Shown in pieces: positions 12,434 to 24,219 of a stretch of 64,000 nucleotides of DNA. Source of the stretch: Zea mays (lineage: Eukaryota; Streptophyta; Magnoliopsida; Poales; Poaceae). Location of the stretch: positions 141,137,982 to 141,201,981 of the forward strand of contig NC_050097.1 of the NCBI RefSeq assembly GCF_902167145.1, in the 5' to 3' direction. A program made the position numbers and the translations under genes. Under the pieces are notes generated by a model. It did not search any database. It was not told where the DNA came from and was given only the letters and a program-made list of their open reading frames with translations. Each line of letters starts with the position of its first letter. The first letter of the stretch is position 1.

Positions 12434-13540
12434 ACAACGAGCAGTCCGAGGTTCCTAAGTGTGTTGTTGGAGAACTCCGTGAGCAGCAACCTGGTGAAGG
12501 AAAGTGTCCTCTGACCTATTATGTCCTACATACTTTATGATTCACTGTCCTGCATTACTTTATGAAACCTAAGGATTGACTAGTCTGTATTCACTTATCC
12601 TTGTTTACTTTTTGGGTTATCATGGTTAGCATTTTGCTATTGCCTTAACTTTAATCAAAGAACATGATGTGAACATTTATGATACAATACTGTTATCATG
12701 ATTATGTGAATGATCTTGTGATACCTTAGGGGGCTCAAGCCTTTTTCCTGAGTACCTCTCCGTAAGGACCTGTTCGTGGAGTGACCACCCTGGATAATAG
12801 TACAACCATGAGGGTGGAATAGGATACCCTTAGCTGATTAATTAGATGAACCTAGGGGTGTAGTTGGCTTTGCCGAAGGGCCGTCAATGGGGGCCGGGGC
12901 ATAGTGCTCGCTCTGTCAAGGTTGGGGTGCAAAGGTTCTTTCGATTTGGTTTTGTTAGTCACCCACCTTGGGGAGGTGTACTGCGTTTGTACGACTGGCG
13001 AAACCTAACGAGCAGCTATGCACCAGGGGAGTCTTTGTAAAGGCTACGTAGTGTATCCCTGGCCATTCACCTTGGTAGTGAAGATCGGGTCTGTACAACC
13101 CAGGCTAGAAATGGATCACAACTTGTTGGTAAAGTGTACAACCTCTGCAGAGTGTTAAAAACTGGTTTATCAGCCGAGCTCACGGTTAAGAGCAGCCTTG
13201 GGATCCTCTTTGATTAGAAGAACTTTGGATACTTTTATGAGGATGGTTAACAATGATGTTATAAATCTTATCTCTGGTATTTGCTCTTTTGAGGAGGTAC
13301 TCCTGGGTAATAACTGGGTTTATTACTAAAACTTGGCTCTACTAATAATAATAAATGCTTGACCAACTAAAAGCAACTGCTTAACCTCAACTCCATATAC
13401 AGCTAGTCCACTTTAGCCAAACAGTACATTTGCTGAGTACGTTGATGTGTACTCACCCTTGCTTTACTCACCACCCCCACCCTAGGTTGTCCCCAGTGTA
13501 CCCAATGCTCAGGAGATGATGCTCAGGAGGTCAGCTGCCT
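12434..13540 (+). pseudogene. LTR split ORF in the solo LTR (exons 2 and 3)
   Basis: Exon 2 is 12434-12499, after a T-rich acceptor (TTTATTTAG), and encodes an acidic, Gln-rich peptide. Its donor AAG|GAAAGT is one base away from the AG|GCAAG seen in E3, E4 and E5. Exon 3 starts at 13486 after CCACCCTAG and, joined in phase 1, reads the Cys motif CPQCTQCSGDD, close to CQHCNHCSGED in E4. The tail that ends in DEF-stop in E4 and E5 is missing. An upstream GC-rich frame from 10690 is open to a donor at 11062 (CCCCGAG|GTGAGA) in the matching phase. Whether this is ever spliced or translated is unknown. Confidence 0.45.
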
Positions 13541-13914
13541 GTGTAGGCTTAGCATCTACGTTTCGTATTTCCGCACTTTGATAATTATGTTGAACAATGG
13601 TTATGTAATAGACTCTGTGGATGTCTTGGACATCTTGATGTAATCAAGTACCTTTCCGCTATTTATTTCGAGCATTGTGTGATGATGTCGAATTATGTAA
13701 TCGCTGTGTACGTGAGTTTCTGATCTTGGCACGTACATGGTTCGCATTCGGTTTGCCTTCCAAAACCGGGTGTGACATCCACTATCCTTAAGTCCTTTTG
13801 TCCTAGGTCTAGCAGTATAATCCCGAGGGTCTAACTAATACTGGTTTCTAATCAAGTTTTTATCTTTAGAAAAGGTTGGAATTTATGACTTATTGACTTC
13901 TCTGTAATGGTATT

Positions 13915-13927
13915 CGTTCTGATACCA
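13915..13927 (-). other. PBS of E3, initiator-Met tRNA type
   Basis: On the minus strand, four bases inside the LTR end (CCACCA), is TGGTATCAGAACG. TGGTATCAGA matches the usual complement of the 3' end of plant tRNA-iMet. Confidence 0.85.
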
Positions 13928-13931
13928 GCTA

Positions 13932-16900
13932 TGGTGGAACCGCCCAGATTATTCTAGCTTAAGTGCCCAAGTCTCGCCTTCAAGGCAATGACACACTTAA
14001 ATCTGAATAAACTATCAATTCCTCGGATCTAGGCCGATAAAGCCACTTACTAAGGATCGAGTACCATTAGCTCACTCGAAGGTGAGACACAGAGAAATAC
14101 AATAAAACATGAAACCACAAATTAAAGTACTTGAGTTATTACATGAATCAAAGTTTTGATAAAGGAAAACATTGTTCTTAATGTGGCAACGGATAATAAT
14201 TATCATCGATAAGTGGGGAGTAGGGAAAGGCCTGGCCTACTACTCCTCCTGGTCTTCTCCTGCCGAGGCGGCATCCCAATCGACCGTCCAACCTGGTGGC
14301 AGGGTGGCTAGCCAAGTCACAATATGAACCATATCTTGCAGCAAACCTGTAAAATGATGCCACAAGTAAGGCTAAGTATACTAATACTCAGCTAGACTTA
14401 CCTGGTGTGAGGAAAGTACTCCTCTACCTCTAGACCATTAAGCTATTTGGTTGAGGGGGTTGGTTTGCCAAAAGCACTAGATGAGTCGAAAACAAGTTTT
14501 AGCTTTTTCAAGTTCTATAATTTTCCTTAAACTAAGTTTGCTCCTTTCTAAACATACATAGTTATTACAAACATTTAGTTCAATCAACACATTTTCTCAA
14601 GAAACCTCATTTCACTTCTTACTCGATGTAGCAGCACGTATCAAGCAATCTCATTATCTGCGAGAAGCAGACGATTTGAATCGAGTTTTTAACCTTGCAA
14701 GGTAAACCTAAACACACGACATATTAGGGAACTTCATCCCCACACACGTCAACCGTCGCCATTGATTCCCTAGCAACAGAACAGGGATCACGGCCTTGGC
14801 ATACAATGCTCCACTGACCCCCGCTGCCATCGTGCAATAACAACACTTATACCCACCATAGCTAGCAAGGGAGACTCCATCTCAGGACCAATGGGAGATA
14901 AAGTCTACGATCAGGTTCAATCAGGTACTAGGCTTATCGATTACCATATTTTCTGACATGTGTTTAGTACGTTCAAACGCTTGACACACGGTACTACACA
15001 TTAATCCTATTCCAATTTCCTGTCTCGTAGACAGGGCATCCCCATGGATCCGTGTCCACAGACAATCATAATTCCGGTATCAAAGTGGATACAACCAATT
15101 CCTAGCCTCATGCGAGTGCTAATAAAATCACTCGACTTCTACCGAGATCCTGAATTAGCATAGCAACTACTCGACGTAGTGTACTAGTATCCATCTGAAA
15201 AGGAAACTGAGTTCATGCAACTAGGGTTTCAGACAACTCCTACACTTAAGTCACAGTACATGCCTATAAACATTAAGTGCAATAAAATATCATATATAAA
15301 CGGTTATGCATAAAACCGGGGCTTGCCTTCGGATGCGGGTGTGGCGGGAAGTTCCTCGGTGATAAGCTCGGGAGCTAGTTCCTGGGCTTCTCCTTGCTCA
15401 GTTCCTTGCTCTTGGATCAACACGTACTCTCTGTCAGTGAGATTGCAATCTAATGAATGCAATGCATAAGAAATGTATAAACATATATGTCCTTGTATGC
15501 ATATTAGCATATACAACCTTTATTTAGATAGTCAGTTTGTTAAGTTCCTTTCTTGGTTAGCTTGTGGATAAGTTCTTAACTACTGCTAAGTTAGGAATGG
15601 ATGTTTATGCTTTTAGGTTGTTATGGGTCCCTTTCTGAATTGAGGATCATCTCTTCCATGCCTTCTTCTCCCCATCTTAAATAGAACTTTTAGGGGTAAG
15701 TTGAACTACACCTCTACTCTAGATATTCTAATAATTCTAAAAAAATTATAGTCGCTTCTTACTGACCTAATCAAGTTGTACTAAAACTTTGCGGTGTAGT
15801 AGAGATGTGGTATGCCCTGTACAAAAATGACAAAGGGCTAGGGCAGAGAGGGCACTTTGAACTACAACCCTTGTGTAGATGTGGCTTTTGCCCTAAGACT
15901 TATTTTTGCTGATGTTTATGTGTAATATTACGTCTATGTGCCAAATTTTACTCAAGGAAACCTAGTAGGTATTAAATGGTGATTTTCTAAAGTTTAGGGG
16001 TTAGAAGGTGCTTACAACTAGCTCTTCTTTTGAAAAATGTCAAACAACAGATTTTCCAATTTCTCTAGCTTATTCTTTGTGCAAGAGCAATCATTTCTAA
16101 AGTTGGTTATTTTTCCTTTTAGGGAATGGGTTGTATGATTTTCCAAAGTGTTCTATAAATTCTCATGGGGCAGGGGGCCATGATCTACTGTGTAACTATA
16201 TCAATTTTATAATTTTCCCTCAGTATACTACTTCTGTATCCTGGGAAAAATAAAGTTGTTCACTGTTTCCCACTTTTGGTTCCCCTTTTTATTTCTTAAT
16301 GATAATTGCAGAATCCTAGATCTAATTGTTTATCCTACTTGTCTTGGTGCTCAGATGTGTCTTGCATTTTTTTAGTGATCTATTACTAGTCAAGCAGCTA
16401 CCAAAACTTTATTAACCTTAGTGCATATGTCCTATTATTTTTACCATTATCTTCACTTAATCATTTTAGATCTAAATTAAATAATAAATTCCAGAAACAG
16501 TACTGGACTAGGGGTTTTCCTATTTTTACTCTAAAGCTTAACTCATACAGAACCTAACAAAATTTGTTTGGTTGAATTTGCACAAATATTTCTCAAGTTA
16601 TGTAATTTATAAGTTCTCTGCAGAATTTAAATTAAATTTTCTAAATGAATTAGGAAATGTCCATTTAGTGCTGGGGTCCCTGGGTTTTCTTCCTTTCCTT
16701 ATTTACAGGACGGTCCTCGGGGCACTATTCTCCTTAGTCATGGGTTTAACAGAAAACCTCCTAGTTTGCTATAATCTAAACCTGAGGTCCAAGTTTAACG
16801 GAACAGTACCGGTGGCAAGAAATGGAGCGGCGGGGCTTACCGACGGTGTTAGAGCTCCGGCGAGGTGGTTGGTAAGGTCAGGGAGTCTTTGGTGAACACG

Positions 16901-18219
16901 TCGGTGGTCGAATGGCGGCCGGTGGTGGTCAGAGTTGTTTGTCCTACGTTTCTCGGCAATCGGAGTTCGTCGGTGGCAGTGTTCTGGCTAGTTGGCGATG
17001 ATAGGGTTCAATTCCACCGGTGGGGAAGCTTCACGGGGTGTCGGGGAGATGATTCCTCGAAGGAATTGGACTGGGGTTGGCTGTGGAAGCGGGTCCACGT
17101 TCACCGGCGAAAACCGTGTTCCGGCGAATGTGATTGTGCGGTTTTGGTGAGGTAGAGTTCCGGATGGGGCCTTGAAGAGTCCTAGGGAACTCAGGGGTCT
17201 TGGTGGTGGCGCTGGTTGAGGTGGCACGTGACCGGAGGTGGTGGTTCACCGTGACCAGCCTTGGGCAACAATGGCGGGCGGCAGTGTTCTCGTCCTCGGT
17301 GGAATTCCAGTGAAGGTTGGTTGGGCAACGGTTGGGAAGGAATGGCGGAAGGTGGTGCGACCTTTATAGGCGCGAGCACGCGCGCGGCGCTGTGTTGCCT
17401 GAGCACAGGGTAGGAGCTCGGGCCCTATTTGGCACGCTCTGCGACTTAGGACTGCAGCCGAACGGTTGGTTCATGGTGTATTGTCACATTCAAACGCCTA
17501 TAGGTCGTGAATCCAGGCGAATTTGGACAAAATTCCCTTATATGATCTTCTCTCCTCTCTTCACTCTGTCGATAGGTGCAGAACAGCAAGGGTTTCGTGT
17601 CAGGAACACTGCGTTATCTTTGGCCAAAGTTGGGTCTGTCAGAAGGGGCAGAACCGAGGCATTTCTTGTGTTTTGTCTTGTCCAAGTGTGGAGTCCCAAT
17701 GCCATCTTCTGATATGGGTTAGGTTAGTTAATTTGGCACGATTTTGTCAATTAGAGTGACTGGATTTAAGGTCCAAATCTTAATGAACATGGGGATGTTC
17801 TGATTAGAGGCTGAAATTTCGAAATAGAGTGTGGTGAATTTGGTCTTTATTTCTCCTCTTTTGTAGCTTGTTTAAGGGAACTTTAGCTAACATTTTTGTG
17901 ATATTCTGCAGACTATACTTTGTAGAAAAATTTGTGTGTTACCTTTTTTGTCATTAGCCCAATGTCATGATAGTAGGGCTTAATTAGTTTCTCTCATTTG
18001 ATTTGTCTTGCTCAAGGTAGGGGCATTTTTGGGGTTTTGGCTCACCTTCTCTTTCTGATGATCATAAGATAATTTAGGTGATGATTTATGATAACTTGGT
18101 ATTTACTTAAGGTCTTATTTCCTGAGTATGACATCACTTGTTCTTATTTTTACCTACTTGTGATAATAAGGCTGGTGAAGGTGCCAAGCAAGAACGTTAG
18201 TAACACCTAGGGTGTTACA
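13932..18219 (-). repeat. 5' LTR of E3 (4.29 kb)
   Basis: On the minus strand it runs from TGTAACACCCTAGG (at 18219) to GGTTCCACCA (at 13932), followed by the PBS. The first 20 bases form a hairpin: GTAACACC, a 3-base loop, GGTGTTAC (18200-18218). A minus-strand TATA box lies near 17362-17368 (CTATAAAGG), followed by a GC-rich leader and a good donor (GTCG|GTAAGC, about 16837-16846). The open frames in the GC-rich stretch 16800-17700 on both strands look like composition effects. The rest is AT-rich LTR with no other gene visible, apart from the split ORF listed separately. Confidence 0.78.
14240..15428 (-). CDS. LTR split ORF of E3 (exons 2 and 3)
   Basis: On the minus strand exon 2 (about 15428-15327) follows the acceptor CTGACAG(AG) and encodes an acidic, Gln/Glu-rich peptide. 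It ends CATCCGAAG|GCAAGC, a GC-AG type donor. Exon 3 starts at 14346 after CATTTTACAG and is open for 35 codons to a TAG at 14240, ending in the acidic AGEDQEE-stop. The join is phase 1, as in the solo LTR, E4 and E5. Sequence outside the acidic parts has diverged strongly from those copies. The intron holds AT-rich LTR sequence. No function is known; the case rests on the shared gene structure. Confidence 0.45.
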
Positions 18220-19754
<1,535 letters not shown>

Positions 19755-19759
19755 TATAT

Positions 19760-20210
19760 TGTCGGCGTTTCGACCCCGGGGGGTCCCTGGACCGACGAGT
19801 AAATTTGTCGCTGCACATCCCAGCCCAGATAGGTTGGCGCGAGGCGGAACACAAGGGGGAAAACGCGGCTCGTGTTTCCCCGCGCTAGGGGGGTGTGCTC
19901 GTAGTACGGGTTACAAGCGTTCGCGAGAGAGAGAGGGCGAGCCTGTTCGTCAGCTCGTTCTCCCGCGCGACCCTCCCACATGAAGGCCCTGGACCTCCCT
20001 TTTATAGATGGAAGGAGAGGGTCTAGGTGTACAATGGGGGTGTAGCTATGCGCTAACGTGTCCGACAGAGAGGTGCCTCAGTCCTGTGTACATGCCAACA
20101 TGGCTGTTGGAGAGGTGCTAGGGCCCTGTATACGCGGTATCGTGGCCATCGGAGGAGCGCTTGAGCCCTGTAGAAGCACAGCTGTCGGGGCTGCTGGGAT
20201 CTTGCTGACG
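19760..20210 (-). repeat. 3' LTR of the huck-like element, first part
   Basis: Matches 42412-42862 of the other LTR (TGTCGGCGTTTCGACCCC onward), then stops at the tgacg duplication where E4 is inserted. The LTR continues at 30825. Confidence 0.93.
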
Positions 20211-22950
20211 TGTAACGCCCCGAATTTTGCAGTTGAATTTTTTCTTTTCTTTACTCGCCAAAATTCGGGCGTTACCTTTCCCTTTTCTTTTTCCCCTCGC
20301 TAAACCTTGACCTTTTTCAAAGTTTAGCGGGATTCGGTTTGGAATTCCCGTAGGTATAAAAAAAAACCCTAAATACTTTATGTTGTTTGATGCACCATGC
20401 CGCCCTTGCATTTTTGGTTGTTTGAAAGTGCAATCGCATTCATCTAAAAGATCGGATTTCGAGAACAAGCGGAAAATCTTTTATCTTTCTTTCTCTCTCT
20501 TTCTCTCTCCCCTTTCTCTCTCTCCCGCGCCCTGGGCCGACCCCGGCCGGCCCAGCCGCCCCTGGCGCCCCCCCTTTTTGGGCCCAATTGGCCCATGCCG
20601 CCCCCCATCTCCCTTTTTCCCCAAACCCTCTCCCTCTCCCTCTCATTTTTTCCCTCTCTCATTCTCTCCCTAGCCGCCGCCCCTACCCGCCCCCTGCCCT
20701 AGTGCCGCCCCTACCCCTGCCCTAGCCGCCGCCCCTGCCTAGGCCGCCGCCCTTCCCCGTCGCCGATCCGCCGCCCCGCTCGGCCGCCCCGTCCCCGTCC
20801 CCGGTGAGGCCCCTCCCCCTCTCCTCCCTCCCCCTCTCCTCCCCCCCCTTCCCCTCGCCGCTCGGCCCCATGGCCGGTTCGGCCGCCCGCCCCCCCCCCG
20901 CGCGCGCCCCTGGCCGGCTCGGCCGCTCGGCCGCCCCGCGCCCTGCCCCGCGCCCCTGCGCGCCCAGCGGCTCGGCCGCCCCGCCCCCCTGCTCGGCCGG
21001 CTCGGCCGCCCCCTGCGCCGCCCGCCCTCGCCAGCCCGGCCGCCCGCCGCCGGCTCAGCCGCCCCGGCTCGGCCGCCCCTGCGCGCCCCGCCTAGGGCCG
21101 GTTCAACCGCCCCTAGGGCCGGTTCAACCGCCCCCCCCTCTGTTTTTTTTATTTTTTTTTATTTTATTTTATTTACTTTCTGTGATCATAATTACTGTAT
21201 TTTAAGTAGGCTAATCACTGTTCATGCTATGGGAAAATAGGAAGTTTAATTTAAAATTTCGTTATGTTATTGATTCACGTAGTTAATTGTTTACCCTGTG
21301 CAATGTTGATCAACTAAAAGTGATTAGGTTTCCATTAGTATATATAAATATATATAACAGAATTATTTTGTTAAAAACCAATTGTGTCATTAGTGCATAA
21401 GATTTAACCCCCTGCGAGACCTTTCCCGTTTCTTTCTAACCATAACAAATGCGTTATCGAATGTCATACTTGGTGCATATTCACTTTATTTGTTATCTTG
21501 TATGGTGTACTGTTCTTTTGTATTAAATATGTGGATGGATGTATGTATGTTTGCGCTCGCATAGAGAACGATCCGGTCGAAGAGCCCGAGGAATTCGCAG
21601 GAGAAGCCCCTGAGCAGCAGTCGGTTGGTGGAGGCAAGTGTCCTTTGACCTATCTCTGTCCTATTCATTCTTTAATTCACCTCCCGCATTACACATTTAT
21701 ACCTAAGGATTGACTAGCTTTTGTTATCCATGTCCTTGTTTACCTATTTGGGTCGGATTATTACTACTTAGTCTGATGCTATTGCTCAACTCTAATCAAT
21801 GAACATGATGTGATTATCTATGATACGCTGTTTTCCCGTTCTTCTTTATGATTATACTTGTGGTTTTCAAGGGGACTCGAGCGGTTTCTCGAGTGCCTCT
21901 CCGTAAGGACCTGTTCTATGGATGACCGCCCGGGAAAACAGTGCAACCATGAGGGTGGAATGGGGTGCCCTTAGCTGAATAATTAGAGGATCCGGGATGT
22001 AGTTCACTTAGCCGTCGTGCCGTCAATGGGGCTCGGTGTATGCGGCTCGCTCTGCCAAGTTTGGGTTCGCCCCTTGGGGAGGAGTGCGGTGCATTTAGGA
22101 AACCTAACGGGTGGCTACAGCCCCGGGGAATCTTTGTAAAGGCTACGTAGTGAAATCCTGCCTATTCACCTTGGTAGTGTTTAAGGGTTTGATCGGCCCG
22201 AGGCAAGAGGGAATCACGGCTTGTGGGTAAAGTGCACAACCTCTGCAGAGTGTTATGAAACTGATATATCAGCCGTGCTCACGGTTATGAGCGGCCAAGG
22301 GAGCTCCAGAGATTAGTGATACTTGATCAGAGATATTTTGGTACAGGTGGCAATGAGATTGATGGTTCTGGTTATGATTATGGTATTGGTAAGTGGTATT
22401 CTTTCCGTTTGGAAAGGATACATTGGGTTAATAACTTGGGTTAATGTTAAAACCTGGCTTTCTACTAGTAAGTAATAACCTGACCAACTAAAAGCAACTG
22501 CTTGACTGATCCCCACATAAAGCTAGTCCACTACAGCCAAACAGGATACTTGCTGAGTATGTTGATGTGTACTCACCCTTGCTCTACACACCAAACCCCC
22601 CCCCCCAGGTTGTCAGCATTGCAACCACTGCTCAGGAGAAGATGAAGCTGTGGAAGGAGACTTCCAGGAGTTCCAAGACTACGACGAGTTCTAGGTGTGG
22701 GTTAGCGGTAACCCCCAGTCGGCTGCCTGTGAAGGCCGCGTTTATCTACGTTTCTTTTCCGCACTTTGATTTATTGTAAGAACCATATGGACGTCTCAGA
22801 CGTATGATGTAATCGACTATTTCCCTTATTAATACTATTTTGAGCACTGTGTGATGATGTCCATATTATGTAACTGCTGTGTACGTGAATAACTGATCCT
22901 GGCACGTACATGGTTCGCATTCGGTTTGCCTTCTAAAACCGGGTGTGACA
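20211..22950 (+). repeat. 5' LTR of E4
   Basis: Ends TGTAACGCCCCG and CCGGGTGTGACA. A foldback opens it (GTAACGCCCCGAATTTTG at 20212-20229 with CAAAATTCGGGCGTTAC at 20259-20275). A TATA-like GGTATAAAA starts near 20353. A C-rich leader runs to a donor-like CCCCG|GTGAGG at 20803. The 3' half holds the split ORF and the block shared with the solo LTR and E5. The C-rich open frames at 20380-21130 vary between the two LTR copies through homopolymer slippage and are not reliable genes. Confidence 0.95.
21565..22694 (+). CDS. LTR split ORF of E4, 5' LTR copy (exons 2 and 3)
   Basis: Exon 2 (21565-21633) follows the acceptor GCATAG and encodes an acidic peptide (ENDPVEEPEEFAGEAPEQQS). It ends at GGTGGAG|GCAAGT, a consensus GC-AG donor. 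Exon 3 (22609-22694) follows a C-rich acceptor (CCCCCCAG). Joined in phase 1 it reads a Cys triplet motif CQHCNHCSGED and an acidic tail ending QDYDEF-stop (TAG at 22692). The exons lie between the LTR promoter region and its presumed poly(A) region, so an LTR transcript would contain them. The upstream coding exon is uncertain because the C-rich leader is not open throughout in the required frame. Confidence 0.5.
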
Positions 22951-22954
22951 TAAG

Positions 22955-22967
22955 TGGTATCAAAGCC
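22955..22967 (+). other. PBS of E4
   Basis: TGGTATCAAAGCC lies four bases inside the 5' LTR. It resembles the tRNA-iMet complement TGGTATCAGAGCC with one change. Confidence 0.88.
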
Positions 22968-23205
22968 GTGCTGACTGTAGGACCGCTAACCTAGAGTAGA
23001 ATGGTCGTTCTAAGGACTATAGACCTCTGTCTCTTCCTTGACTTTGATATCCCTTCAAAAGTTGGTCATACCGACCAAACCTATGTTCTACTATATATTA
23101 TACCTTGCTAAAAAAATTGTGTTTCATTCTGATCCTTCATTTACTTATTACTTGCTGGTCATATTAATTCTGTTCTTACCCTTTTGCTTGCGATGTCTTT
23201 TGTAG

Positions 23206-24219
23206 ATGGCTCGACTTAGACACACTGCACGAAAGTCAGTCATCCCCTTCTTACCCTCCCGCCTTGCTGAGCGTCCGCTTCGCCGTCCTGTGGCCGGACA
23301 GTCCAGCCACTTGGAGAGACTACACCACCGCCTGCGTGAGGAGCAGGAACGTCGACGACAGGAGCAGCAGAGCTCTTCCTTCTCGCTCCACCAGGAGATA
23401 GAGTCTGTGAGGAGCTGCTCTCCTGTGCTTCCTCTGGAGCCGCCCCCTGCACCACCACTGGGCGTCCCAGCTTCTGGAGTAGCTGCTGGAGGAGACCCAG
23501 ACGACGGAGATGGCGACGACAGCTCGAGCCACGACACCGACTTCTCTGCTAACCCTGAGCCGGAAGGATGGGTTGCTCGACCCATCACTCGCGACGCTGC
23601 TCGCGGGTGTCACTTCCACGATGCGCTCGACACCCTGCTACGTCGGGCATTTGACCGGCATACTTGGTCCGTCGAGTATCGCTGTGTGGTCTACCAGCAT
23701 AGTCGCGGGGTCTACCCGGACCGCTGGGAGGCGACTTGCTTGGTGCGCTGCCCGGAGAACAGTCTCCAGGGTGCAGAGGCCTGCTCAGAGCACTATTCTA
23801 TCTCTGAGCGGGACTCAGCTGAGGCAGCCATGCAAGATGCTGCACGGCGTGCGCTTTCGCACTACTGCTCGGTTTTCGGTGGGGCAGCTGATGGTCTTGA
23901 CCTGAAGTATTACCCCCGCCGTTCATCTGGTAGCACAGGAGGCGTGATTGTCTCACCTGTCGGTGAGGGCAATCCTAGGTTGAGCAGCACAGTCAACCTA
24001 GCCGCCGTGCTAAACACGGAGCTGGACCATGCATTAGACGAGCTGAGTAGGGCTCGTGCTGAGATCGCCCTGCTGCGGGCTGAGCGCGCGGAACGTCGTT
24101 ATTTGGATGGTGGTTCCCCCGCTCCCGTTGGGACTCAGCACCCGTACCGCTCACCTCAGCGTGGACACCAGTCTTATGGCAATCCCGACTGCAAGACCAA
24201 GATAAATCTAGAACCATAG
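23206..24219 (+). CDS. Pre-gag ORF of E4, 337 aa, dsRBD-like fold plus coiled coil
   Basis: An intact 337-codon frame between PBS and gag in sense orientation, from the ATG of ATGGCTCGACTTAGA. An acidic, Asp/Ser-rich linker covers about residues 95-120. At about 138-225 come a helix (FHDALDTLLRRAFDRH), three strand-like segments (VEYRCVVYQHS, RWEATCLVRC, EHYSIS) and a helix rich in Ala (SAEAAMQDAARRALSHYC). That is the order of a double-stranded RNA-binding domain, though the usual basic KK pair is not evident. A coiled coil follows at about 265-305. Homologous frames precede gag in E3 and E5, while gag itself starts separately at 24627. The role is unknown. Confidence 0.75.
   Translation: MARLRHTARKSVIPFLPSRLAERPLRRPVAGQSSHLERLHHRLREEQERRRQEQQSSSFSLHQEIESVRSCSPVLPLEPPPAPPLGVPASGVAAGGDPDDGDGDDSSSHDTDFSANPEPEGWVARPITRDAARGCHFHDALDTLLRRAFDRHTWSVEYRCVVYQHSRGVYPDRWEATCLVRCPENSLQGAEACSEHYSISERDSAEAAMQDAARRALSHYCSVFGGAADGLDLKYYPRRSSGSTGGVIVSPVGEGNPRLSSTVNLAAVLNTELDHALDELSRARAEIALLRAERAERRYLDGGSPAPVGTQHPYRSPQRGHQSYGNPDCKTKINLEP

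Larger units (their letters stand above)
10183..13777 (+). mobile_element. Solo LTR of a Tekay-like retrotransposon
   Basis: A 3595 bp LTR with ends TGTAACACTCTG and CCGGGTGTGACA, flanked by the perfect 5 bp duplication tccac (10178-10182 and 13778-13782). No PBS, PPT or coding region adjoins it, so it is a solo LTR left by recombination between two LTRs. Its 3' kilobase is clearly related to the LTR of E4: TGCTGAGTACGTTGATGTGT, the conserved central block and GGTTCGCATTCGGTTTGCC. It lies inside E3, between PBS and pre-gag ORF, and is therefore younger than E3. Confidence 0.93.
8677..18219 (-). mobile_element. Long-LTR Tekay-like element E3 (5' part), interrupted twice
   Basis: A minus-strand LTR retrotransposon fragment: a 4.29 kb 5' LTR (13932-18219), an iMet-type PBS and a pre-gag ORF fragment (about 8977-9899). 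It is interrupted by a solo LTR at 10183-13777 and cut at 8677 by the cinful-like insertion; gag and pol would lie further left. Stretch 8677-8976 is internal sequence with no gene I recognise. Placement in the Tekay-like group rests on the LTR start TGTAACACC, the LTR split ORF and the pre-gag ORF, all shared with elements E4 and E5. Confidence 0.75.

Noticed and set aside
16865..17712. Open frames in the E3 LTR leader
   Set aside because: GC-rich leader of a minus-strand LTR; frames on both strands, no domain, no conservation seen with other LTRs.
20380..21205. Pro/Ala/Arg-rich open frames in the E4 LTRs
   Set aside because: Their frames differ between two nearly identical LTR copies because of C-run length changes, so they are not stable coding regions.
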